64,000 nucleotides of DNA, from NCBI GenBank assembly GCA_002733995.1, contig NVXR01000007.1, positions 81,888 to 145,887 of the forward strand, in the 5' to 3' direction. Below, one piece after another: positions 8,981 to 17,638 of the stretch. The stretch comes from Desulfotalea sp. Its GTDB lineage: Bacteria; Desulfobacterota; Desulfobulbia; Desulfobulbales; Desulfocapsaceae. Position 1 is the stretch's first letter; the number at the start of each line of letters is the position of its first letter. A model generated the notes under the pieces. It saw only the letters and a list, made by a program, of their open reading frames with translations, searched no databases and had not been told where the DNA came from. The position numbers and the translations under genes were made by a program.

Positions 8981-9090
8981 TTAATTCCTTGTAGCGTTAT
9001 AATTATAAATTTGTTCTCACCGTTAGTGAGCGGAGGGCGTTCTTTAAACCATATTTTGTGTTGTCTTTTGGTTTTCGGGGGGAGCGTCTG

Positions 9091-9768
9091 TTATAGCACT
9101 ATCTCTTCACCATAGGACATCATCTGTGCTTTGGAGCCTGAGGCAACCACTTTATCGACAAATTCGGCAGGGTTTACTTCAATTACAGGGAAGGTGTTGT
9201 AGTGGATAGGGATGGCAACTTGAGGGCTGGCCAGCTCCACGGCTTTGACCGCATCATCTATACCCATTGTGAAATTATCACCAATAGGAAGGAGCATATA
9301 GTCAATGGGAGTCATCTCACCTATAAGTTTCATGTCATAAAATAAGGCAGTATCACCGGTGTGGTAGACCGTCTTTCTGTCGATAGTCAGGAGAACACCG
9401 GCCGGCTCACCCGCATAGGTGTTGTCCGGAGTCATTGAACCGTGATGGGCTATGGTAAATTTTAGTCTACCAAAGTCAAATAAATGGGCGCCCCCTATGT
9501 GCATGGCATGGGTACGGAACCCCTTATCACTACAGTAGTGAGCGAGCTCGTTTACACAGATAAATAGAGGGTTGCAACGTTCTGCAATTTTAAAAGCGTC
9601 TCCGATGTGGTCTGCGTGGCCGTGGGTGAGGATGATGTAGTCGGCGTTGATGTCTTTTGAGCGTGCCGGAGAGGTTGGGTTGTCATCAAGAAAGGGGTCG
9701 ATGAGAAGAATGAGGCCACTATCTGTTGTGACCTGGAACGATGAATGAGAAAAATATTTCAGCTTCAC
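9091..9768 (-). CDS. Metallo-beta-lactamase-fold metal-dependent hydrolase (UPF0173 type)
   Basis: In this 225-residue cytoplasmic protein the zinc motif is THGHADHIGD (about residues 48-57), followed by AHHGSMTPDN, VYHTGDTALF and the C-terminal IPIHYNTFP, as in the YtkL/UPF0173 hydrolases. The substrate is unknown. The start codon is GTG (9768-9766), supported by AAAGGAGAT 6 nt upstream. Length matches the family. It is the first gene on the minus strand here, with about 110 nt before the TerB-like gene. Confidence 0.9.
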   Translation of the reverse strand: MKLKYFSHSSFQVTTDSGLILLIDPFLDDNPTSPARSKDINADYIILTHGHADHIGDAFKIAERCNPLFICVNELAHYCSDKGFRTHAMHIGGAHLFDFGRLKFTIAHHGSMTPDNTYAGEPAGVLLTIDRKTVYHTGDTALFYDMKLIGEMTPIDYMLLPIGDNFTMGIDDAVKAVELASPQVAIPIHYNTFPVIEVNPAEFVDKVVASGSKAQMMSYGEEIVL

Positions 9769-10290
9769 GCCTATCTCCTTTGGCTCCGTCGCTGGACGCC
9801 GATGACAATGGCCTCAGAATACTGAGGATAATTACAATCTAGATTTTTTGCCTACTCTTTTGCCTGATAATTGTGGTGGATTTGCGTTGGTATTGATATT
9901 TTATGCAAATTAAAACGTCAGTAGCCTCAATGGCTTGCACTTCTTGTGAGCGTGGCTGTTGCAAAATCTAGGGACAGCTATTTAAGGAAAAAGGATATCA
10001 GGAATTGTATATGTTTTCAATCGCTTTATCGTGGGAATGGGAATTATTCCCGCATCGGAGGTGGTTATTTCTGAAAAACCAAAAATTTTGGTGGATTTAT
10101 TCGCAATGTAGAAAACATGTTACTCCTGATTTACGGGTACTGGCTGTGAGGACAAATGATTGACTTCGCGCGATATAATTGGTGTCTGCTGGTCTGGTGC
10201 GTGTCAGAAAGGTCGATTTGTAGCAGATAATGATGCGAGTTTTAATTCACAAGAGTACATTACATAGTTAATAAGTGATTACTAATTACG

Positions 10291-10310
10291 TTACACCTAA
10301 CAAGGTGTAA
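10291..10310. repeat. Perfect 8-bp hairpin
   Basis: TTACACCT and AGGTGTAA flank a 4-nt AACA loop. No T-tract follows on either strand, so an operator or RNA structure is more likely than a terminator. The binding factor is unknown. Confidence 0.4.
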
Positions 10311-10632
10311 TCGAGTTGTAGGCCGCCTTAATCTGAAGATGTACCCCGTTGCGTAAAAATGGAAAAATTGGTTGAGAATGCCCTCTCCCCCTCGCACAAT
10401 GCTCTAAGGAGAGAACTGACAATCCTATCGTCCAAGGTAATGTAAGATCTACCCTCACAACGTGAGTAGTAAGAGTAAGGGCTAAATTTTTATACAGACA
10501 AAAGATTTTACCACCTGTTTTTGTTGAAGTTATGGAAAGCATAATGCACCCTTTTAAATGTTATTTGCATCACGCTATAATCCCAAGTTAAGTGGAATTT
10601 ATCAAATAATATTGAACAATTGTCTTATTTGT

Positions 10633-10662
10633 TTGACTCGTGGCCTACGTTTCACATAAGAT
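10633..10662 (+). promoter_or_regulatory. Candidate sigma70 promoter of the REC-REC/kinase/NtrC operon
   Basis: TTGACT (10633-10638) and TAAGAT (10657-10662) are separated by 18 nt and lie about 115 nt upstream of the first signalling gene. Matches to consensus are 5/6 and 4/6. Position is plausible; no experimental support. Confidence 0.45.
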
Positions 10663-10776
10663 TAAAGTGTTTATTATGTAATCATCAGTTGATTGTTGTG
10701 GCGGCCTTCACGTATTTGTTGTGACAACTGTATGAATTTAAAATATCCGCTTAATAATTGGAACACAGGACTGCAT

Positions 10777-11550
10777 ATGCAACAGTTTCTTCTCGTTGAA
10801 GATAGTATGATGTTTGGTCGAATGGCAAAAAAACGAATTGAAGAGGTTTTTGCTGTACCCGTTTTATGGGCACAGAGTTTAGCGGAAACCCAAAGGATTC
10901 TAGACGAAGAAAACGGCAACTTTTCGGTTGCCTTGCTGGATTTTAATCTACCGGACGCCCCCCAGGGGGAAGTTATCGATCTGGTTGTTGATCAAGGGAT
11001 TTCATCCCTCGTTTTTACGACAGATATGAGCAATGAAGTTCGTGGCATGATCTGGGAAAAGAAGGTTGCGGATTACATTATTAAAGAAGATCCTAACAGC
11101 CTTGATTATGTTGTTGCGACAATCCGCCAGTTCGAAGTGAATCAGCATACTTTGGTGCTCGTCGTTGACGAGTCAGATAGTTACAGGTCGTATCTCTCTG
11201 AGTTGCTTTATATAAGAAAGTTCCGTGTGTTGACCGCACCCGATGCAGAAACTGCGTTTGGCATTCTCAAGCAGCACCCCGATATTAAGCTCGTCATAGC
11301 TGATTTTGAAACGACCGATTTTGATGGAGGCAATTTTTGTCAAAAGGTGCGTGGCAATTCTTCTCTAGAAGATCTTGCTGTGATTGGTTTGATGCCATCT
11401 GATGATAGAACGGCGGGGATAAAATATATCAAAAGTGGCGGTAGTGACTATGTCATTAAAAATCCTTTCATGGTTGAAGAGTTTTATTCAAAGATTGATC
11501 GTAGTCTTGAAACGGTGAACTTGTATAGCTCTCTTCGGAAAATATCATAG
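10777..11550 (+). CDS. Double-receiver (REC-REC) response regulator without output domain
   Basis: The 257-residue protein has two receiver domains. REC1 (about 1-120) opens with FLLVEDS and has its phosphoacceptor in ALLDFNLPD; REC2 (about 125-250) opens with LVLVVDESDS and has the acceptor in VIADFETTDFDGG, with Glu-Ser replacing one acidic-pocket residue. No DNA-binding, GGDEF or HD output follows, so it probably works by phosphate relay or protein contact. The ATG at 10777 is chosen because REC homology begins at once; 28 upstream codons are open but not REC-like. It lies 60 nt before the hybrid kinase, suggesting a phosphorelay with it and the NtrC-type protein. Confidence 0.85.
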   Translation: MQQFLLVEDSMMFGRMAKKRIEEVFAVPVLWAQSLAETQRILDEENGNFSVALLDFNLPDAPQGEVIDLVVDQGISSLVFTTDMSNEVRGMIWEKKVADYIIKEDPNSLDYVVATIRQFEVNQHTLVLVVDESDSYRSYLSELLYIRKFRVLTAPDAETAFGILKQHPDIKLVIADFETTDFDGGNFCQKVRGNSSLEDLAVIGLMPSDDRTAGIKYIKSGGSDYVIKNPFMVEEFYSKIDRSLETVNLYSSLRKIS

Positions 11551-11610
11551 TAGTATTCTCCCTTCTATCATTGCGTGCTGGTGCGTTGTGTGGTTCCTCA
11601 ATTGAAAATT

Positions 11611-13911
11611 ATGCAGACCAATACAGTATTACAGATGAATCCCCTTGATCATATTGGTTTGCCGGTGGTGGTTTTTGCCGATGACTATTCTATCCTGCAG
11701 GTGAATTGCTTGTTCTCGAAGTTGTTTTCAGGGGCAGGTGAGGGCGTCGTTGGCAAGTCATTTAGTGATGTCGTAGCTAGCTTTTTTACGGAGGAGGGGC
11801 TGGCTTTACCTGGCTCTGAATTCCCTGAAAACTATTTTGAACCGTCAAATCCTCTCGTTCAGCTGACAACTATTGGCATTAATGTTGGCCGCAATAAAAC
11901 GCTTCATTGGTATCGGGTAGTTTTTTCTCCAGGCAATATTCACAACAATAGGTCGGGTCAGATTGTTGTTACTTTTACAGATGTGACCGGGCTTGTTGGC
12001 GAGGCAAATACCCAAAAACAGATTGCTCTTGCTAAGAATGAGTGGGAGAACACCGTCGATGCGATTCAGGATATTGTCACTATCCAAAACAAGGATATGG
12101 AGATTGTACGTGCTAATAAGGTCGCCCATGAACTCTTTGGTTTTCAACTCGGAGAACTTAAGGGTAGAAAATGTCATGAGGTCTTTTTTCGGACGGAGGG
12201 TCCGTGTCCCGGCTGTCCTATCTTAAAGGCAGAGCAGGAGAGCTTTCCGCAGACGGGCTTAATGTACAATGAGCTCTTGGGTAAAACATTTCGTGTTTCC
12301 TTTTTTCCTATTTTTGATGAAGACGGTGAGATCTATCAGTTTGTGCATGTTGCCAAGGATGTTTCCCAGTATTTAGAGGATGCATCAGAGAAAAATCGAC
12401 TGATGGCTGCCATCGAACAAACTTCTGACTCCGTTGTCATGACTGATCTTAATGGAATTATTAAGTATGTAAATTCTGTATTTGAACAGGTTTCTGGCTA
12501 TAGCAGGGAGGAAGTTCTTGGTAAAAAGACTAATGTTTTAAGGAGTGGTGAGCACAATCAGCGCTTCTATCAATCGATGTGGGAGACCCTGCTCGCTAAA
12601 AAGGTGTGGCGGGGAAAACTCAGAAATCGGCACAAAAATGGTACGTTGTATACAGAAGATGTCACGATTGTGCCTGTTTTAGGTAGCGGCGGTGAGATTA
12701 TAAATTTTGTTGCCACTAAAAGGGACATTACCAGAGAAGAGCAGCTTGAGCAGCAACTGCATCACGCGACAAGGATTGAAGCCTTGGGCACTCTCGCAGG
12801 AGGGATTGCCCATGATTTTAATAATATTCTTTCTGCAATGATCGGTTATGGTGAAATGGCCAAGGGAAAGCTTGATCGTAACCACTCGGCACAGGGTGAT
12901 ATTCAGCAGATTTTGAACGGTGGAGACAGGGCCGTTGATCTCATTAAGCAGATCCTCACCTTTGGTCGGCATGAAAGTCATGGGGAGTTTCATGTTGTAA
13001 AGTTACAGCGTATTTTAAGGGAAAGTATAGAGTTTCTCAGGCCATCTATTCCGGCAACGATTGAACTTATCCATGAAATAGACGAAACTTGCAGCTCAGT
13101 GTATGCCGATCCCAGCCAGCTGTACCAAGTCATTATGAATCTGTGTACCAATAGCAGGCAGGCGATAGGGGATGGTCACGGAATTATTAAAATCAGGTTG
13201 CGAGAGGTGGATGCGAGGGATGGGGGAGCGGTATTCGGACTAAACAGCCATGCTAATCGTTATATTCTCCTTGATATTATAGATACCGGTTGTGGTGTTG
13301 AAGATGTAAATCTACCTAAACTCTTTGACCCCTTTTTCACAACCAAGCCAAAAGAGCAGGGGACCGGACTGGGTCTTGCTGTGGTCCATGGAATCATTAA
13401 AAAACACAACGGTGAGATCCGGGTTTCAAGTAAAAGCGGCAAAGGTACAGTGGTTTCGATCTATTTACCCGTTGACGGTCGGGGGTATGAGGGTAAAAAG
13501 ATGCCCGCTATTTTGAGGCAAGGCGGCAATGAACGCATAATGATCATCGATGATGAAATTCTGCTGGTAAATGTTCTTTCTGCCTGTTTGAAAAAGGTCG
13601 GTTATCGGGTGACGAGCTACATAGACAGTATTGAAGCGGTGACGGCTTTTCGAGAAAATCCAAACTGTTGCGATCTGGTGATTACTGATATGCTTATGCC
13701 AAACATGACCGGTGCTGAGCTTGCCAGGGAGATGTTGTCCATCAGAAAAGAATTGCCAATCATTATGCTGACCGGATATAGCGAACATTTTAATAAAGAA
13801 AAATCGATACAAATAGGCTTGAAGGAATACTTATTTAAGCCTGTGAAGAACGAAATTTTGAGAACAATAGTGAGAAAGGTGCTGGATAATGGCGAAAATA
13901 TTGATCATTGA
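11611..13911 (+). CDS. Hybrid sensor histidine kinase (PAS x3, HisKA, HATPase, REC)
   Basis: The cytoplasmic protein is about 766 residues. Three PAS-like domains occupy roughly residues 10-130, 140-260 and 265-385; the second carries a Cys-rich loop (GRKCHEVF then GPCPGCPI) like that of the chemoreceptor downstream. The kinase core has GGIAHDFNNILS with His401, N-box LCTNSRQAI, and G-boxes DTGCGV and GTGLGLAVVHG. A C-terminal receiver has its Asp at 693 (VITDMLMPN). It should feed the adjacent NtrC-type regulator, whose gene it overlaps by 23 nt. The start is uncertain: GTG 11575, ATG 11611 and ATG 11635 are all in frame and none has a strong Shine-Dalgarno. Confidence 0.88.
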   Translation: MQTNTVLQMNPLDHIGLPVVVFADDYSILQVNCLFSKLFSGAGEGVVGKSFSDVVASFFTEEGLALPGSEFPENYFEPSNPLVQLTTIGINVGRNKTLHWYRVVFSPGNIHNNRSGQIVVTFTDVTGLVGEANTQKQIALAKNEWENTVDAIQDIVTIQNKDMEIVRANKVAHELFGFQLGELKGRKCHEVFFRTEGPCPGCPILKAEQESFPQTGLMYNELLGKTFRVSFFPIFDEDGEIYQFVHVAKDVSQYLEDASEKNRLMAAIEQTSDSVVMTDLNGIIKYVNSVFEQVSGYSREEVLGKKTNVLRSGEHNQRFYQSMWETLLAKKVWRGKLRNRHKNGTLYTEDVTIVPVLGSGGEIINFVATKRDITREEQLEQQLHHATRIEALGTLAGGIAHDFNNILSAMIGYGEMAKGKLDRNHSAQGDIQQILNGGDRAVDLIKQILTFGRHESHGEFHVVKLQRILRESIEFLRPSIPATIELIHEIDETCSSVYADPSQLYQVIMNLCTNSRQAIGDGHGIIKIRLREVDARDGGAVFGLNSHANRYILLDIIDTGCGVEDVNLPKLFDPFFTTKPKEQGTGLGLAVVHGIIKKHNGEIRVSSKSGKGTVVSIYLPVDGRGYEGKKMPAILRQGGNERIMIIDDEILLVNVLSACLKKVGYRVTSYIDSIEAVTAFRENPNCCDLVITDMLMPNMTGAELAREMLSIRKELPIIMLTGYSEHFNKEKSIQIGLKEYLFKPVKNEILRTIVRKVLDNGENIDH

Positions 13912-15280
13912 TGACGATCAAGTGTTAGCAAATATGCTTCTTGAACATATCATGGGGGAAGGTCATGATATTGTGGTCAAAGATCGATTAGCTGGTGGGA
14001 TTAAAGAATTGCAGGATTCGGCCATTGATGTGGTCCTTTTAGATGTGCAGTTGCCCGACGGCAATGGTCTTGATTATATCGAACGTATTGCAGCGGCCCC
14101 TTCTCAACCTGAGGTTATTATCATTACAGGACAAGGGGAGGCGGATGGTGCAGAGAAAGCTGTATTGAGCGGTGCATGGAGCTATATTGAAAAGCCATAC
14201 GTTATTCGTGAGCTACCTTTGCAACTTACCCGGGTTCTACAGTATAGGGCAGAGAAAAAACGGGTTACGACTGTTCCGGTTGCACTGAAAAGAAATAATA
14301 TTATTGGTAGTAGTTCTAAAATAAACGATTGCTTAGATCAGGTTGCAAGGGCGTCGGCCTCGGATATTTCTGTCTTGATCACCGGGGCTACAGGAACAGG
14401 AAAAGAGCTCTTTGCCCAGTCTATTCATGAAAATAGTAGTCGATCGTCGGAGAACTTTGTTGTGGTCGATTGTGCTGCCTTGCCAGAGACTCTTATTGAA
14501 AGCACTTTGTTTGGTCATGTTAAAGGCGCATTTACAAATGCTGATTCGGCAAGTGATGGGCTTATAAAACATGCCCATAAAGGGACATTGTTTCTTGATG
14601 AAGTAGGGGAATTGCCTCTGGGCATCCAGAAAACCTTCCTGAGATTGTTGCAAGAGCATGAATACCGGCCCGTAGGCTCCAGTAGACATCGGTATAGTGA
14701 TTTTAGAGTTGTGGCAGCGACTAACCGAGATTTAAAAGAATGCGTTGCCAGGGGGACATTTAGGGCGGATTTGTTGTTTAGGCTTCAGGCATACAATATT
14801 GAGTTGCCATTATTAAAAGAGCGGATGGAGGATCTGCGCGATATTGTCCTTCATTGTGTTGCAAAATTATGCAGGAGATATGGTTTTGAAATGAAGGGTG
14901 TTGCCGCTGATTTTATTGAAGCACTGATGGCCCATGAATGGCCGGGTAATATTCGTGAACTGTATCAGACCATAGAGCAGGTGTTTATTCATCCAAATCT
15001 AGGGCATACCTGCTTTGCCATCCATCTCCCCGCTAAATTTAGGGTGCAACAGGCGCGGGCGGGGGTTAAGATCAATCTCGAACCTATTAATGAAGAGATT
15101 GTAGGTGATGATTCTTCTTTACTCACTTGGGGTGAGTATAAAAAACAGTGTGAGTTCGCCTACCTTAAGAGGTTGCATATGATCTCAAAAGGTTGCGTGG
15201 CTGAGGCTGCGCGGTTGTCGAAAATTTCGAGAACCCGTATCTATCAGCTTATTAATAAACATGGTATCGATTTTAGTTGA
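13889..15280 (+). CDS. NtrC-family sigma54-dependent response regulator
   Basis: The 463-residue protein has a receiver (1-120, acceptor Asp52 in LLDVQLPDG), a sigma54-interacting AAA+ domain (about 136-370) with Walker A GATGTGKE (166-173) and Walker B GTLFLDEVGE, and a C-terminal Fis-like HTH (AAEAARLSKISRTRIYQLI-type end). The sigma54-contact loop reads GAFTNA rather than GAFTGA (213-218). When phosphorylated it should hydrolyse ATP to open sigma54 promoters; a clear -24/-12 promoter lies 245 nt downstream in front of the chemosensory operon, making that the likely target. It overlaps the kinase gene by 23 nt. Confidence 0.93.
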   Translation: MAKILIIDDDQVLANMLLEHIMGEGHDIVVKDRLAGGIKELQDSAIDVVLLDVQLPDGNGLDYIERIAAAPSQPEVIIITGQGEADGAEKAVLSGAWSYIEKPYVIRELPLQLTRVLQYRAEKKRVTTVPVALKRNNIIGSSSKINDCLDQVARASASDISVLITGATGTGKELFAQSIHENSSRSSENFVVVDCAALPETLIESTLFGHVKGAFTNADSASDGLIKHAHKGTLFLDEVGELPLGIQKTFLRLLQEHEYRPVGSSRHRYSDFRVVAATNRDLKECVARGTFRADLLFRLQAYNIELPLLKERMEDLRDIVLHCVAKLCRRYGFEMKGVAADFIEALMAHEWPGNIRELYQTIEQVFIHPNLGHTCFAIHLPAKFRVQQARAGVKINLEPINEEIVGDDSSLLTWGEYKKQCEFAYLKRLHMISKGCVAEAARLSKISRTRIYQLINKHGIDFS

Positions 15281-15380
15281 TAGCATCTTTTGTATGTCTG
15301 GCTGCTGTTTTCCTGTTGATCTTTTCTGTGTTACTTCTTGCCTGTATTTTTCCTGAGTCGATAAGGGTTGTGGACCTACT

Positions 15381-15414
15381 GTTAACAAAAGGGGATGTGT
15401 CCCATTTTGTTAAC
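15381..15414. promoter_or_regulatory. 34-bp imperfect inverted repeat, candidate activator (UAS) site
   Basis: Two 15-nt arms (15381-15395 and 15400-15414, one mismatch; outer GTTAACAAAA/TTTTGTTAAC) surround a 4-nt TGTG spacer. It ends 110 nt upstream of the -24 element at 15525, the normal distance for an NtrC-type enhancer. Alternatively it is the terminator of the NtrC-type gene, since TTTTT follows a few bases later (15416-15421), but it is 100 nt past that stop and the T-run is not adjacent to the stem. Confidence 0.6.
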
Positions 15415-15524
15415 ATGTTTTTGTTGTGTCTCTCTGCTATTTTTTTCTAAATAGAGATGTCGTTTTCACTTAAGTGCAGGATTATATGCATATAAATCTG
15501 TTGAGACCTCTTTTCGTCTTCCCG

Positions 15525-15539
15525 TGGCACGCATAGTGC
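15525..15539 (+). promoter_or_regulatory. Sigma54 (-24/-12) promoter of the chemosensory operon
   Basis: TGGCACG-CATA-GTGCA matches TGGCACG-N4-TTGCA with a single mismatch and keeps the required GG-N10-GC spacing (15526-15527 and 15538-15539). Transcription would begin near 15551, just before the 151-codon gene. The adjacent upstream gene encodes a sigma54 activator. Confidence 0.8.
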
Positions 15540-15583
15540 AATAATGGGTTGCGGTGAGAAGTTTAAAAGCAGCTAACATATGG

Positions 15584-16009
15584 ATGTGGTTGAGTGAAAT
15601 GATGATTTTTTTCTATACAGGGGCATCTGCAGAGTGTGCAACTGATTGTAACTATAAGACTTGTCCGAGGCGATATTATCTAAAGCTTCAGGCTAAGGCC
15701 GATGCAGCTGAATTGTATCCGTTGGCTGGTGTAACGCCTTACGATTTCTATCCTAAGTACCCCGTTCCTCAGCATGGGGATATTGTGATTTTATATGCCC
15801 AGGGGAGCAAAGAGTTGGTCGCCATGAATGAAAGTTGTGAAGGTCTTGAAGGTATGAAAAAAGTTCTGGTTGTAGGGGATAGCGCAGGTATTGATGGAAG
15901 TATGTATCACAAGTTGTCTCCGCGGTATATCACCCAGGCTAACAGGAATATCGAGGAACTGGAATTGGTGATCAAGAAAATGAAGATACAGACCAGTCGT
16001 ATCTCTTGA
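15584..16009 (+). CDS. Unrecognised Cys-rich small protein at the head of the chemosensory operon
   Basis: About 141 residues from the ATG at 15584; GTG 15554 and ATGs at 15599/15602 are in the same frame and no start has a strong ribosome site, though 15554 is almost at the predicted transcription start. The N-terminal part has four Cys within about 15 residues (ECATDCNYKTCPRR) plus a later NESCEG, suggesting a redox or metal site. The C-terminus is charged and helical. No signal peptide is certain (a short MMIFFYTGASA stretch could be one). It ends 12 nt before the CheW protein and follows a sigma54 promoter, so a role in signalling or sensing is inferred. The family is not recognised. Confidence 0.7.
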   Translation: MWLSEMMIFFYTGASAECATDCNYKTCPRRYYLKLQAKADAAELYPLAGVTPYDFYPKYPVPQHGDIVILYAQGSKELVAMNESCEGLEGMKKVLVVGDSAGIDGSMYHKLSPRYITQANRNIEELELVIKKMKIQTSRIS

Positions 16010-16021
16010 AAGAGGAATTCA

Positions 16022-17566
16022 ATGTCACAACAACAGCTGTTTGCATCCTTTCTGCTTGATAAGAAAGCGGGTCTTGAGATTGCACTGAGAGCGGAGGTGG
16101 TAGCGGAAGCAACCCCGGTTAATGGTCGGATACAGTATCTTCCTGCAAGTCTTGATTTTGTGGAAGGTATCATGCATCTGCGTGATGAACCCATTCCGAT
16201 AATTAACCTGAAAAAACGGTTAGGTCTCTCTGATCACCAATACGGTGAAGATGCAAAAGTGGCAATAGTGAGACTGTTTGATAGGCGTTATGGGCTGTTG
16301 TTTGATGATATTATGGAAGTTTTTGCTGCAGTTGCTAGTGAGGTTCAAGTGCTGGATAGTGCTTTGCAAACCGATGATAAAATTATTTCTGCTTTGATCT
16401 TGCGTGAAAAAGGGACGCGAACCATAGAACTCATGGATCTTGGATTTCTCTTTAAGGATAGCTCCGTTGAACTTGAAAAGATGGGTGGGGCACAGCTTGG
16501 TGGACAAGAGCCGCTTAAAGAAAAAACCTATTCGAGATTTGTCGTATTTGGCTTTGCTGGTCGGCTGTATGGGGTTCCTACTGAATGTGTTCAGGAAATT
16601 ACCTTCGTCGACTCCCTAGGAGAAATGTTCAATAAAGAAAGTGACGCTAAGTCCCGCGGATTTTCAGGGTCCATTGATGATATCTTCAGGCATGGAGATA
16701 TTGATGGAACTTTACAGCTGCGGGGACGTACTATACCCGTTTTATATGCATGGCGTTTGTTGACTGCAGAGAAGGGCGGGGGAATAGAAGACTTTAGCGA
16801 TACAACTCGAGTTCTGATTTTAGCCAGCGAAGGCAGTGCTGTGGCTCTCATAGTAGAAGAAATTGTGGCTATCGAAGCAATACCTGATGATGAAATACTG
16901 TCTATGGAGGGTATTGTCGGGGCCAGAGAAATAGGTGTCTCCGGGATATTTCAACAGAAAGATGGACATAATATTACTCTTCTTGATATGCAGAATCTTG
17001 TTTGCGACAGGCTTGAGGAGTTGAGGGCGATGAGTCGCCTCAGTGATGATTTTGATGAAGTTGAAGCCGTTGAGGAGTCTGCGAAGGGGGGTAGCGTCCA
17101 CCATTTGATTACAGAAAATTGCTATCTCATTTTTGACATCGGCAAAAATATGGCAATTCAGCTGAAAGACGTTCAGGAAATTATAGAGGAAGATGGGGTG
17201 CTGAGTCTACCGGGGGAAACAGGATTTCGAGCTGGAGTTATTAATCTTCGTGGAGAGGTTGTCGCTGTTGTTAATCTCAGAAATTTTTTCAGTTATGCAA
17301 AGGATAGGACCATACAGGCAGAGCGGAAGCTGGTGATTTGTACCGCCGGATCGCGGACAGTGGCTCTTGAGGTTGATTCAATAGTTACCATTTATAAACA
17401 GGAACAATACCTGCAGACTACATCTCTTAATGCAGAGCTCGCCGATAAAAAAGACGTTCTTGATCGTCTCATTGTTTTTGATAACGGATCCGGCGCCAGC
17501 GAACATGTTCTGGTGGTCAACGTTCACAACCTGATTCGTAATCATATTGATATTACGACTACCTAG
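16022..17566 (+). CDS. Triple-CheW-domain chemotaxis coupling protein
   Basis: The 514-residue soluble protein is built of three CheW-like domains at about residues 5-155, 172-335 and 360-505. Each shows the LRGEVVAVVNLR- or MHLRDEPIPIINLKK-type strand pair; the third is most canonical (FRAGVINLRGEVVAVVNLR region). CheW links chemoreceptors to the kinase CheA; triple versions could bridge several receptors or bind different partners. No CheA, CheY, CheR or CheB gene is in the window. AAAGAGGAA precedes the ATG. It sits directly upstream of a soluble chemoreceptor, its likely partner. Confidence 0.9.
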   Translation: MSQQQLFASFLLDKKAGLEIALRAEVVAEATPVNGRIQYLPASLDFVEGIMHLRDEPIPIINLKKRLGLSDHQYGEDAKVAIVRLFDRRYGLLFDDIMEVFAAVASEVQVLDSALQTDDKIISALILREKGTRTIELMDLGFLFKDSSVELEKMGGAQLGGQEPLKEKTYSRFVVFGFAGRLYGVPTECVQEITFVDSLGEMFNKESDAKSRGFSGSIDDIFRHGDIDGTLQLRGRTIPVLYAWRLLTAEKGGGIEDFSDTTRVLILASEGSAVALIVEEIVAIEAIPDDEILSMEGIVGAREIGVSGIFQQKDGHNITLLDMQNLVCDRLEELRAMSRLSDDFDEVEAVEESAKGGSVHHLITENCYLIFDIGKNMAIQLKDVQEIIEEDGVLSLPGETGFRAGVINLRGEVVAVVNLRNFFSYAKDRTIQAERKLVICTAGSRTVALEVDSIVTIYKQEQYLQTTSLNAELADKKDVLDRLIVFDNGSGASEHVLVVNVHNLIRNHIDITTT

Positions 17567-17638
17567 GTAGAGACGAGAAAGTATACAGATTTGATATATA
17601 AGAAGTTATCGCTCAATTTATAAGCTGGGAGGAATACG

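Larger units (their letters stand above)
9769..10776. other. Long (1 kb) non-coding region between divergent genes
   Basis: No frame here has both a ribosome binding site and recognisable protein content; the 81-codon minus frame at 10297-10542 is rejected for that reason. The region holds an 8-bp perfect hairpin (10291-10310), a 13-bp GGGAAT-T-ATTCCC palindrome (10039-10051) and, near its right end, a sigma70-like promoter for the signalling operon. Its unusual length for this genome segment leaves room for a small RNA or a long leader. Confidence 0.5.

Noticed and set aside
10297..10542. 81-codon minus-strand frame in the long intergenic region
   Set aside because: No ribosome site, no recognisable content, and it overlaps a hairpin.
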